From Anaerobacillus sp. (GTDB lineage Bacteria; Bacillota; Bacilli; Bacillales; Anaerobacillaceae): a DNA stretch of 6,572 nt. The DNA lies in NCBI GenBank assembly GCA_007118195.1, contig SKSA01000281.1, positions 1-6,572 on the forward strand, given 5' to 3'. The notes under the pieces were generated by a model. That model had not been told where the DNA came from, did no database searches, and saw only the letters and a program-made list of their open reading frames with translations. The position numbers and the translations under genes were made by a program. Positions 1 through 5,971 of the stretch are shown one piece after another (within the stretch, counting starts at the first letter, position 1; every line of letters starts with the position of its first letter).

Positions 1-261
1 GAACTTGTTCATATTCTTGAACGAGGCTTTCTGCTCTCAAAAGGTTCAGTCGTCGAAGTAGAAGATTTGCTTCTCCCGAATGTAATGGTTAATCATGAAC
101 AGCCAGAGGAGCTAACGACACTAGAAGATGTAGAAAGAGCGCATATTTTATCCGTCTTGAACTCCGTCGATTGGAATAAAACAGATGCTGCTAATGTATT
201 AGGGATTAGCGTTCGAAATATTTATCGTAAAATAGAGCAGTATGAATTGAAAAGAGAATGA
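1..261 (+). CDS. Sigma-54-dependent transcriptional activator, C-terminal part (5' truncated by window edge)
   Basis: The frame is open from the first base and encodes 86 residues before TGA at 259-261; the start lies upstream of the window. The first residues (ELVHILERGFLLSKG) match the end of the AAA+ domain of NtrC-type enhancer-binding proteins, where RELxNxIERAxxLS is usual. A short linker with VEVEDLLLP follows, and then a Fis-type helix-turn-helix: TLEDVERAHIL, the NKTDAANVLGIS turn region, and VRNIYRKIEQYEL as recognition helix. Proteins of this family bind upstream enhancer sites as dimers, assemble into hexamers and use ATP to open promoters held by sigma-54 RNA polymerase. The N-terminal sensory or receiver domain is not visible, so whether it is a two-component response regulator or a ligand sensor is unknown. 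A sigma-54 promoter and a paired palindrome lie just downstream, so control of the adjacent reductase operon is a strong inference. The family call is near certain; the target is inferred. Confidence 0.93.
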   Translation, partial: ELVHILERGFLLSKGSVVEVEDLLLPNVMVNHEQPEELTTLEDVERAHILSVLNSVDWNKTDAANVLGISVRNIYRKIEQYELKRE

Positions 262-301
262 CAAAGTGTCATTTTGACATAAAAGAAATGACACTTTGTC
301 A
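259..301. promoter_or_regulatory. Paired palindromes forming a 16-bp inverted repeat; candidate enhancer (UAS) for the sigma-54 activator
   Basis: The arms at 259-274 (TGACAAAGTGTCATTT) and 286-301 are perfect reverse complements separated by 11 nt. Each arm contains its own 13-bp interrupted palindrome, TGACA-N3-TGTCA, at 259-271 and 289-301. The two centres (265 and 295) are 30 bp apart, close to three helical turns, so two dimers would sit on roughly the same DNA face. That is the usual arrangement of enhancer sites for NtrC-type activators. The centres lie about 216 and 186 bp upstream of the predicted start of the sigma-54 promoter, within the normal enhancer range. The first copy overlaps the stop codon of the activator gene. 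No T-tract follows the second arm, so it is a poor terminator by itself. Assigning it to the neighbouring activator is inference. Confidence 0.7.
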
Positions 302-315
302 AAAAGTCATGTTAA

Positions 316-353
316 GTAGAAAAAGAGGTTATTCCTTTTTTTCTACTTTTTTT
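316..353 (+). terminator. Rho-independent terminator of the activator gene
   Basis: The left arm at 316-328 (GTAGAAAAAGAGG) pairs with the right arm at 334-346 over 13 positions, with one G-U wobble (325 with 337), around the 5-nt loop TTATT. Seven T residues follow directly at 347-353. It lies 55 nt after the activator stop codon and ends transcription running towards tatA. The downstream operon therefore needs its own promoter. Confidence 0.88.
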
Positions 354-453
354 ATTGTTTCAAAAAAAGTTCTGTTACGAATCAGGATTAAATCAACATT
401 TGTAGAGCATTTTTTTAAAATAAATATTAAATGACAACAAATGAAATTTATTT
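354..453. other. AT-rich spacer between terminator and sigma-54 promoter
   Basis: This stretch of 100 nt is strongly A+T-rich, with runs such as ATTTTTTTAAAATAAATATT near 409-428. I see no open frame with a ribosome binding site and no convincing sigma-A promoter. It would form the flexible or bent DNA between a distant enhancer and the promoter, a role often helped by a nucleoid protein; no specific site for such a protein is recognised. Confidence 0.4.
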
Positions 454-470
454 TTGGCATGGCTCTTGCA
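454..470 (+). promoter_or_regulatory. Sigma-54 (SigL/RpoN) -24/-12 promoter of the reductase operon
   Basis: The sequence TTGGCATGGCTCTTGCA matches the consensus TTGGCACG-N4-TTGCA at all but one defined position (T instead of C at 460). The invariant GG (456-457) and GC (468-469) are separated by exactly 10 nt, the spacing sigma-54 requires. Counting 12 nt from the GC predicts transcription to start near 481, leaving a 5' leader of about 42 nt before the tatA ATG. The neighbouring activator gene and upstream palindromes supply the other two parts a sigma-54 promoter needs. The motif is read directly from sequence; activity and start site are predicted. Confidence 0.88.
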
Positions 471-522
471 AGATTAATAGTGAAAAAAGAAAAAATTATT
501 ATTTTTATGGGGAGGGATGGAG

Positions 523-690
523 ATGCTCACAAACGTCGGCATTCCAGGGTTAATTTTAATTTTAGTCATTGCACTTATTATATTTGGTCCTAAAAAATTA
601 CCTGAAATGGGTAGGGCAGTAGGTGACACGTTAAAAGAATTTAAGAAATCAACGAGAGAACTAACAGAAGATAAAGAGGAAAAAAAGTAA
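523..690 (+). CDS. tatA: TatA/TatE-family twin-arginine translocase subunit, 55 aa
   Basis: This short gene encodes a protein with the full TatA layout. A hydrophobic membrane helix at about residues 5-21 ([17 protein letters not shown]) is followed by the [14 protein letters not shown] hinge (residues 21-34), an amphipathic helix with [13 protein letters not shown], and a highly charged tail (EDKEEKK). The FGP(K)KLPE motif is diagnostic. TatA subunits polymerise around TatBC or TatC to pass folded cofactor-containing proteins across the membrane. The start at 523 is set by GGGGAGGG at 509-516, 6 nt away; an in-frame ATG at 517 directly abuts that site and is less likely. It is the first gene of the operon, 12 nt before the ferredoxin subunit gene. 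The catalytic subunit downstream has a Tat signal, so this TatA is probably dedicated to its export. No tatC is present in the window. At 55 residues it is near the short end of the family. Confidence 0.95.
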   Translation: MLTNVGIPGLILILVIALIIFGPKKLPEMGRAVGDTLKEFKKSTRELTEDKEEKK

Positions 691-705
691 GGGGGGATCA
701 TCTTG
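691..705 (+). promoter_or_regulatory. Ribosome binding site supporting a TTG start
   Basis: GGGGGGATC at 691-699 begins directly after the tatA stop codon and lies 6 nt (counted from the G run) before TTG at 703. It pairs with the 16S 3' end, allowing a G-U wobble and one mismatch. The next in-frame ATG (802) has no comparable site close upstream, so TTG is the preferred start. Confidence 0.65.
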
Positions 706-1560
706 ATTACGGAAGATGCAAATAAGTTATTAGACCGATTTAGACAAAAAGGTGAAGATATTTTGGGAGGATCGAAGTATAGTACAGCCCTAGGTTTAAA
801 TATGGCTGAGGATGCTAGATTGCTATCGCAAGGAAAAATGAGCGAAGAACAATTTGTACAAAAATATGAAGAGAAAGTAAGTAAGGAGTTCAATCAACAC
901 CTTGCGATGGTTGAAGAACCAAAGAAAGATGGGCCACGCTGGGGAATGGTCATTGATTTAAGGAAATGTGTTGGTTGTGAAACGTGTACCGTTTCTTGTA
1001 AAGCTGAAAATTTAACACCACCAGGCGTTTCCTATAATGTTGTGATGGTTGAAGAAAAAGGAACATTTCCGAACGTAAATCGCGTCAATATTCCACGTCC
1101 GTGTATGCATTGTGATAAACCACCGTGTGTTTCTGTTTGTCCAGTTCGTGCGACCTATAAAGCGGATGATGGAATTGTTGTTCAAGATAATGATCGTTGT
1201 ATCGGTTGTCGTTATTGTATGGTTGCTTGTCCGTACGGTGCTCGTTCATTTGACTTCGGTGAAAATTATGATGAAATGACAAGTTACGGTGACGTAACGG
1301 CCCCAGAACATGGGATGGATCGTGGCGAAAGGGAAAAAAATAAAACCCCGATCGGAACGGTAAGAAAATGTAATTTCTGTTTCCATCGTCTTCAAAGAGG
1401 TGAAGAGCCTGCATGTGTTGAAACGTGCATCGGTGACGCTCGTTATTTTGGAGATTTAGATGATCCGAATAGTGTCGTATCAAAATTAGCAAGTAGCCCA
1501 CGAGCGTTTCGCTTAAAAGAAGAATACGGAACGAAACCTCGTGTCATTTATTTACGTTAG
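703..1560 (+). CDS. Four-cluster ferredoxin-like electron-transfer subunit of a molybdoenzyme (SrdB/TtrB/DmsB type)
   Basis: This 285-aa protein carries electrons from the membrane subunit to the molybdenum subunit. Sixteen cysteines form four [4Fe-4S] motifs: C89-x2-C92-x2-C95-x3-C99; C134-x2-C137-x4-C142-x3-C146; C166-x2-C169-x2-C172-x3-C176; and C223-x2-C226-x11-C238-x3-C242. This is the standard set of the DmsB/PsrB/TtrB family, with CP after the clusters (CPVRA, CPYGA). About 75 residues precede the first cluster; they are charged and probably helical, longer than in many relatives, and show no signal peptide or twin-arginine motif. Export would then depend on the Tat signal of the catalytic partner. 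The TTG start follows GGGGGGATC; later starts would remove conserved-looking sequence. The gene begins 12 nt after tatA and ends 15 nt before the membrane subunit gene. Order B-C-A is as in srdBCA and ttrBCA. The family is certain; the substrate pathway is not. Confidence 0.95.
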   Translation: MITEDANKLLDRFRQKGEDILGGSKYSTALGLNMAEDARLLSQGKMSEEQFVQKYEEKVSKEFNQHLAMVEEPKKDGPRWGMVIDLRKCVGCETCTVSCKAENLTPPGVSYNVVMVEEKGTFPNVNRVNIPRPCMHCDKPPCVSVCPVRATYKADDGIVVQDNDRCIGCRYCMVACPYGARSFDFGENYDEMTSYGDVTAPEHGMDRGEREKNKTPIGTVRKCNFCFHRLQRGEEPACVETCIGDARYFGDLDDPNSVVSKLASSPRAFRLKEEYGTKPRVIYLR

Positions 1561-1575
1561 GAGGGGGAATGAGAA

Positions 1576-2865
1576 ATGGCAAGTATTCAAGCTATAAAAA
1601 ATGAGATGCAAACGGAGGAAACGCCTACCGTTAATGTAGAGAAAAGATTTAAAATTTGGATTGCTTCTTTAATTTTATTGATGGTCGTAGGTGGTGGAGC
1701 GATCGCCTATCGAGCTATTGAAGGGTTAGCTGTTACGAATTTAAATAACTTTGTCCCGTGGGGAGCATGGGTGGCATTTTATATTTTCTTTGTGGGTCTA
1801 AGTGCAGGGGCTTTTCTTTTATCAACATTAATCTTTGTGTTTGGAATGTATCAATATGAGAAAGTCGGTCGTTATGCCTTATTTACCGCACTTGTTTGTA
1901 TGATCGTTGCCTTAACGTTTATTTTATTAGATTTAGGGAGAATGGATCGCGCTTTTAATGCGATGACGTACTGGAATGTCATTAGTATTCTCTCATGGGA
2001 AGTTCGCTTTTATTTAATTTACAAAGTCTTACTTGCGACAGAATTATGGTTTGCAATGAGAAAAGATTTAATTATTTTAGCAATGGAAAACAAAGGTTGG
2101 AAAGGGAAACTATCGAAATTCTTAGCTCTCGGAAGTACGGATATATCTAAAGAAGCCGTTAAAAAAGATCACCGTTGGATGAAGATATTAGGAATTATTG
2201 GTATTCCAATTGCCATCATCGGTGTCCACGGTGGAACAGGAACATTATTTGCAGCTGTTGCAGCTCAGCCGTACTGGAATACACCTTTATTCCCAATCAT
2301 TTTCGTTGTCTCAGCACTCGTATCTGGTACAGCACTATTAATTGCAATGTATGTGATTCAAAGAAAGGCTAGAGGACTAGACGTTGATTTACCAATGGTT
2401 AAAGCATTATCAACACTGATGATTTTCTTCTTAGTGATTGATTTAGGATTAGAGTTTTATGAATTTTTAGTAGCTGGGCTATCGCAAAAGCCAGATAAAA
2501 TGGCGGTACTATCAGTGATGTTTACAGGACCTTATTCGTGGTCATTCTGGGGAGTTCAACTATTTTTAGGGGCTGTGGTTCCAATTTTCCTTGTCATGAG
2601 TAAAAGAACGAATAAGTCTGTTGGTACTTTAGCTATAGCGGCTGTACTTGTAGTCATCGGAATCATCGGTGTTCGTTTTAATATCGTAGTACCAACACAA
2701 ATTATTCATCCGTTAAAGTGGATGCCAGAAGGTTACTATGCTCCAAATCTTATTGAGTGGTTAAGTTCTGTAGGTGTTGTAGCTATGGGATTATTGATTT
2801 ATTCGATGGGTGCGAAAGCTTTACCGTTAGAAGTAAGTGATGAAGAGGTGATGGATCATGTCTAA
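1576..2865 (+). CDS. NrfD/PsrC-family membrane anchor and quinol-oxidising subunit (SrdC/TtrC type)
   Basis: This 429-aa integral membrane protein shows about nine or ten hydrophobic segments, near residues 27-47, 62-90, 98-119, 135-160, 203-229, 237-261, 276-300, 317-341, 349-370 and 394-412. Family marks include PWGAWVAFYIFFVGLSAGAF (61-80) in an early helix, the DLGR motif (119-122), the GVHGGTGTLF stretch (216-225), and DLGLEFYEF (289-297). NrfD/PsrC proteins bind menaquinol and hand electrons to the four-cluster ferredoxin subunit; they carry no haem, and none is suggested here. The charged loop at about 162-202 and the extra C-terminal segments make it longer than the roughly 310-340 aa of PsrC or Salmonella TtrC. 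The start is set by AGGAGGGGG (1559-1567), which overlaps the previous stop codon, 8 nt before ATG. Its end overlaps the catalytic subunit gene by 8 nt, implying translational coupling. Confidence 0.93.
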   Translation: MASIQAIKNEMQTEETPTVNVEKRFKIWIASLILLMVVGGGAIAYRAIEGLAVTNLNNFVPWGAWVAFYIFFVGLSAGAFLLSTLIFVFGMYQYEKVGRYALFTALVCMIVALTFILLDLGRMDRAFNAMTYWNVISILSWEVRFYLIYKVLLATELWFAMRKDLIILAMENKGWKGKLSKFLALGSTDISKEAVKKDHRWMKILGIIGIPIAIIGVHGGTGTLFAAVAAQPYWNTPLFPIIFVVSALVSGTALLIAMYVIQRKARGLDVDLPMVKALSTLMIFFLVIDLGLEFYEFLVAGLSQKPDKMAVLSVMFTGPYSWSFWGVQLFLGAVVPIFLVMSKRTNKSVGTLAIAAVLVVIGIIGVRFNIVVPTQIIHPLKWMPEGYYAPNLIEWLSSVGVVAMGLLIYSMGAKALPLEVSDEEVMDHV

Positions 2866-5800
2866 AAAAGTAGTTGATAAAAAAGTAACGAGACGTTCGT
2901 TTGTCAAAGGAGCCGGAATCTTAGGAGCGATCGCTTTAGCTTCACCGTTTTTTGGAAGTCCGCTTCGTCAAATTAAAAGTGGAAACGTATGGGCAGATGT
3001 TGAGCACGGTGTTGGAGACAGTTACCAAGATTACACGGCAAGAAATGTTTTATATTCGACATGCGAGCAATGTAACACTCATTGTACGATCAAAACTTTT
3101 GTGATGGAAGGGAAAAAAGGCGAAGGTTACTCTTCGATTGTTAGAAAAATTGCCGGAAATCCATACAGTCCATTAAACATGAAGCCGTTCGGACAAATTG
3201 ATTATCATAAACCGATCGCAGAAGCTGCCTTAGGGGGCGGAAGTGTTGCTGTCGCTGGTCGTGGCTTTAGAGGTGGACGCACATGCTTAAAAGGCCAAGC
3301 GGGTATTCAAACTGCTTTTGATTCCCTTCGTGTTCGCACACCGTTAAAGCGCGTTGGTCCGCGTGGAAGTGGTCAATGGAAGAGTATTAGTTGGGAAGAA
3401 GCTTATAAAGAAATTCTCGAAGGAAGTTCCGACCTTGGTACTCCTGGTTTAAAGCAGATTTGGGCGTATGTTGAGGAAGAAAAAGTCATGGCCGATTGGG
3501 AAAAAGTGAAAAATAATGAGATGAGCCAAGATGAATTCGACCAAAAGTATAAAGATGTTCTGATCGATACAAAACACCCTGACTTCGGACCAAAGGCTAA
3601 CCAAATTTCTTGCCTAGGTGGTGATCGTCGTCACTTTACGAGAACTCGTATTTGGGAGCAGGGCTTTGGCAGTATAAACTTTGATGACCACGGTGGTATT
3701 TGTGGTGTAAGTAGTGTGATTGGTAATGTTCGTTCATTCGGTGGTAATAAACGTCGAACGTATGCGGATCTTGATCACGTTGATTTTATGTTAGTATTCG
3801 GCACAAATCCTGTTGTAGCGAATAAAGGGCCGACATGGATGGCACCACAAATTACAAATGCGATTGAGCGTGGCATGAAAATGGCCGTGATCGATTCACG
3901 CCTAAGTAAATCAGCGGAAAAAGCTGAGTACTGGGTTCCGGTAATTCCAGGGACTGATGGGGCGTTAGCATTAGCCATCGCTCGATGGATTATTGAAAAT
4001 AAACGCTATGATAAAAACTATTTAGTGAACCCTAATAAAGGAGCGGCCGAGGCAGATAATGAGCCAACGTGGAGTGATGCAACTCATCTTGTCAACATGA
4101 GTGACCCGCGTCGCCAAAAACTTCGGGCGTCAGATTTAGGAATGGAAGAAGATGACCGCTTTATTGTTATGGTAAATGGAAATCCTACTCCATTTGATGA
4201 AGTGGACAAAGCTGACTTAGTAGTCGATACAGTGATTAATGGCATTCAAGTAAAATCTAGCTTCACACTTTATAAAGAAGAAGTATTTAAGAAAACCATC
4301 GAAGAGTATTCACAAATTACCGGTATTCCAGTAGCACAAATTGCGGAACTTGGAAAACAATTTACTTCTTATGGGAAAAAAGCAGTTGCGTTTGGCTATC
4401 GTGGTAATGCAATGCATACGAACGGTTATTATAACGTTCGTGCTATGAATCTTTTAAATCATTTAATTGGTAACTATGATTGGAAAGGTGGCAGTATTTC
4501 TGCCGGTGCAAATTACGCTCCATTTAACGGTGCTTATGATTTAAATACTGTTCCAGGAGGTTATAAGTCATGGGGAACTCCGATTACAAGAAAGCAATCT
4601 CAATATGAACAAAGTACGTTATTTGAGCGTGATGGAGGTTATCCCGCACTTCGACCGTGGTTTGGTACAACAGGGAACTCCTCACATGAATTGATTCCTA
4701 GTGCAGGAGAAGGATATCCGTATTCATTACAAGCGATGTTCATTTATCGAATTAATCCGATTTTATCATTCCCTCTCGGATTTAAAAATCGTGAAATATT
4801 AGCGGATCAAAAGAAAATTCCGCTTGTAGTATCACTCGATGTAACAATTAGTGAAGGTGGAGAAGTTGCTGACTTTATTCTACCTGACTTAACGTATTTA
4901 GAAAGGTTTGGTCAAGAAACGATTTACCCAAACCAACCGTTAAAATTAAGTAGTATTATGCAGCCAGTGACACGAGTAGTTCCAGAGGCTAAAGCGGTGG
5001 AAGATGTATTTATTGATCTGTTAAAAGGAATGGACTTACCAGGTGTAGGTGAAAACTCCTTTACGGATGGTAGTTCATTAGATAGCTATGAAGACTACTA
5101 TTTAAAAATGGCGGCGAATATCGCTATGAACGAAGAACCTGTACCTGATGCAGATGCAGAGGAGTTAGCTATTTTTGAAGATGTTCGTAAAATGGCACTA
5201 GGAAAGTTTTTTGATATCGAAAAGTGGAAGCAAGCGGTCAAGCCAGAGGAGTGGGCGAAAGTTGTCTATATCTTAAATCGTGGTGGTCGCTTTGAACCTC
5301 CAGGAAGCGAATATATCGGAGAGCATATAAAATATAAGTATGGTAATCAAACGAACTTTTATGATGAGATCACGGCTCGTCAAAAGCATTCCTTCACAGG
5401 AGAGTTTTATAGTGGAGTACCAATTTTTGAAGAGATTAAAACGTATGATGAGGAAAAATATTCGGCGAACCTCCCATTAGTAATGACAAACTGGAAAGCA
5501 AAGCATATCGGTACACACCGAAATATTTCTTCTGCGTGGCTTCGTGAGGTTCGTTCATCAAATCCATTATGGATGAATTCGCTTGATGCGAAAAAACGAG
5601 GTTTAAAAAATGGCGATAAAATTAAAATTCGCTCCACCCATTTTGAAGCAGAAGGCGAAGTGTTAGTAACAGAAGGTATTCGTCCAGGAGTTGTAGGTTC
5701 GAGCTATAACTTTGGTCATTATGCATACGGTTCAAAGCCTGTTCAAATAAACGGCAATTGGACAGACGCAGCGAAAAGTTATGGTCATACGTCATATGAA

Positions 5801-5971
5801 TTTTCTAAGCCGAAAAAAGAAACAGGAATGTACGCCAAAAACCGTGATACTGGTTTTTCTGCTAATAACTTATTAAGTGCTGACCCCATTTTAGAAAACA
5901 ACGGAATGTTTGATCCGATTGGTGGTTCGGCAGCACAACTTTATACAAAAGTTGAGGTGAAAAAGCTTTGA
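2858..5971 (+). CDS. Tat-exported molybdopterin oxidoreductase catalytic subunit, selenate/tetrathionate reductase type (SrdA/TtrA-like)
   Basis: This 1037-aa protein is a large member of the DMSO reductase family binding Mo-bisMGD. A twin-arginine signal opens it: TRRSFVK (residues 11-17), a hydrophobic stretch at about 18-34, and a likely cleavage after VWA46. The N-terminal [4Fe-4S] site is C69-x2-C72-x3-C76 and, after an unusually long gap, C143 in GGRTCLKG. C282 in DHGGICGVSS is the likely molybdenum ligand, so a Cys rather than Ser, Asp or Sec enzyme. FGTNPVVANKG (314-324) and VIPGTDGALALA (362-373) are typical cofactor-domain motifs. Residues about 870-1035 form the C-terminal molydopterin-dinucleotide-binding domain (NLPLVMTNW through KKRGLKNGDKIKIRS). 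Length, the long cysteine gap and the B-C-A order fit selenate reductase SrdA and tetrathionate reductase TtrA better than nitrate or formate enzymes; arsenate or polysulfide reduction is not excluded. GAGGTG at 2845-2850 precedes ATG by 7 nt, inside the upstream gene. It should act on the outer membrane face. Confidence 0.93.
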   Translation: MSKKVVDKKVTRRSFVKGAGILGAIALASPFFGSPLRQIKSGNVWADVEHGVGDSYQDYTARNVLYSTCEQCNTHCTIKTFVMEGKKGEGYSSIVRKIAGNPYSPLNMKPFGQIDYHKPIAEAALGGGSVAVAGRGFRGGRTCLKGQAGIQTAFDSLRVRTPLKRVGPRGSGQWKSISWEEAYKEILEGSSDLGTPGLKQIWAYVEEEKVMADWEKVKNNEMSQDEFDQKYKDVLIDTKHPDFGPKANQISCLGGDRRHFTRTRIWEQGFGSINFDDHGGICGVSSVIGNVRSFGGNKRRTYADLDHVDFMLVFGTNPVVANKGPTWMAPQITNAIERGMKMAVIDSRLSKSAEKAEYWVPVIPGTDGALALAIARWIIENKRYDKNYLVNPNKGAAEADNEPTWSDATHLVNMSDPRRQKLRASDLGMEEDDRFIVMVNGNPTPFDEVDKADLVVDTVINGIQVKSSFTLYKEEVFKKTIEEYSQITGIPVAQIAELGKQFTSYGKKAVAFGYRGNAMHTNGYYNVRAMNLLNHLIGNYDWKGGSISAGANYAPFNGAYDLNTVPGGYKSWGTPITRKQSQYEQSTLFERDGGYPALRPWFGTTGNSSHELIPSAGEGYPYSLQAMFIYRINPILSFPLGFKNREILADQKKIPLVVSLDVTISEGGEVADFILPDLTYLERFGQETIYPNQPLKLSSIMQPVTRVVPEAKAVEDVFIDLLKGMDLPGVGENSFTDGSSLDSYEDYYLKMAANIAMNEEPVPDADAEELAIFEDVRKMALGKFFDIEKWKQAVKPEEWAKVVYILNRGGRFEPPGSEYIGEHIKYKYGNQTNFYDEITARQKHSFTGEFYSGVPIFEEIKTYDEEKYSANLPLVMTNWKAKHIGTHRNISSAWLREVRSSNPLWMNSLDAKKRGLKNGDKIKIRSTHFEAEGEVLVTEGIRPGVVGSSYNFGHYAYGSKPVQINGNWTDAAKSYGHTSYEFSKPKKETGMYAKNRDTGFSANNLLSADPILENNGMFDPIGGSAAQLYTKVEVKKL
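5954..5970 (+). promoter_or_regulatory. Ribosome binding site deciding a TTG start for the chaperone gene
   Basis: GAGGTGA at 5954-5960 lies inside the last codons of the catalytic subunit gene. Its GAGGTG core ends 8 nt before TTG at 5968, which overlaps the TGA stop in a TTGA junction. No ATG or GTG is better placed, so the start is TTG with coupled translation. Confidence 0.75.

Noticed and set aside
259..301. Reading the 16-bp inverted repeat as the activator's terminator
   Set aside because: No T-run follows the second arm (AAAAAGTCATG comes next), and a much better terminator with seven T residues lies at 316-353.
432..444. Third copy of the TGACA-N3-TGTCA site close to the promoter
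   Set aside because: Only the first half (TGACA at 432-436) is present; the second half differs at three of five positions, so it is not counted as a site.
354..453. A sigma-A promoter for the operon in the AT-rich spacer
   Set aside because: No TTGACA/TATAAT pair with 16-18 nt spacing stands out from the AT-rich background, whereas the sigma-54 element is close to consensus.
517..522. Alternative in-frame ATG start for tatA at 517
   Set aside because: It directly abuts the Shine-Dalgarno sequence at 509-516, leaving no spacer; ATG at 523 has a 6-nt spacer and gives the usual TatA N-terminus.
474..893. Minus-strand 139-codon open frame across tatA and the start of the ferredoxin subunit gene
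   Set aside because: It covers the promoter, tatA and a well-supported gene on the other strand, has no recognisable domain, and is low-complexity (phenylalanine- and serine-rich), as expected opposite A-rich coding DNA.
1085..1501. Minus-strand 138-codon open frame inside the ferredoxin subunit gene
   Set aside because: It lies opposite the four-cluster cysteine region; its histidine- and asparagine-rich composition is an antisense artefact, with no family motif.
2175..2372. Plus-strand 65-codon frame inside the membrane subunit gene
   Set aside because: It is an out-of-frame reading of clear transmembrane coding sequence with no ribosome binding site or domain.
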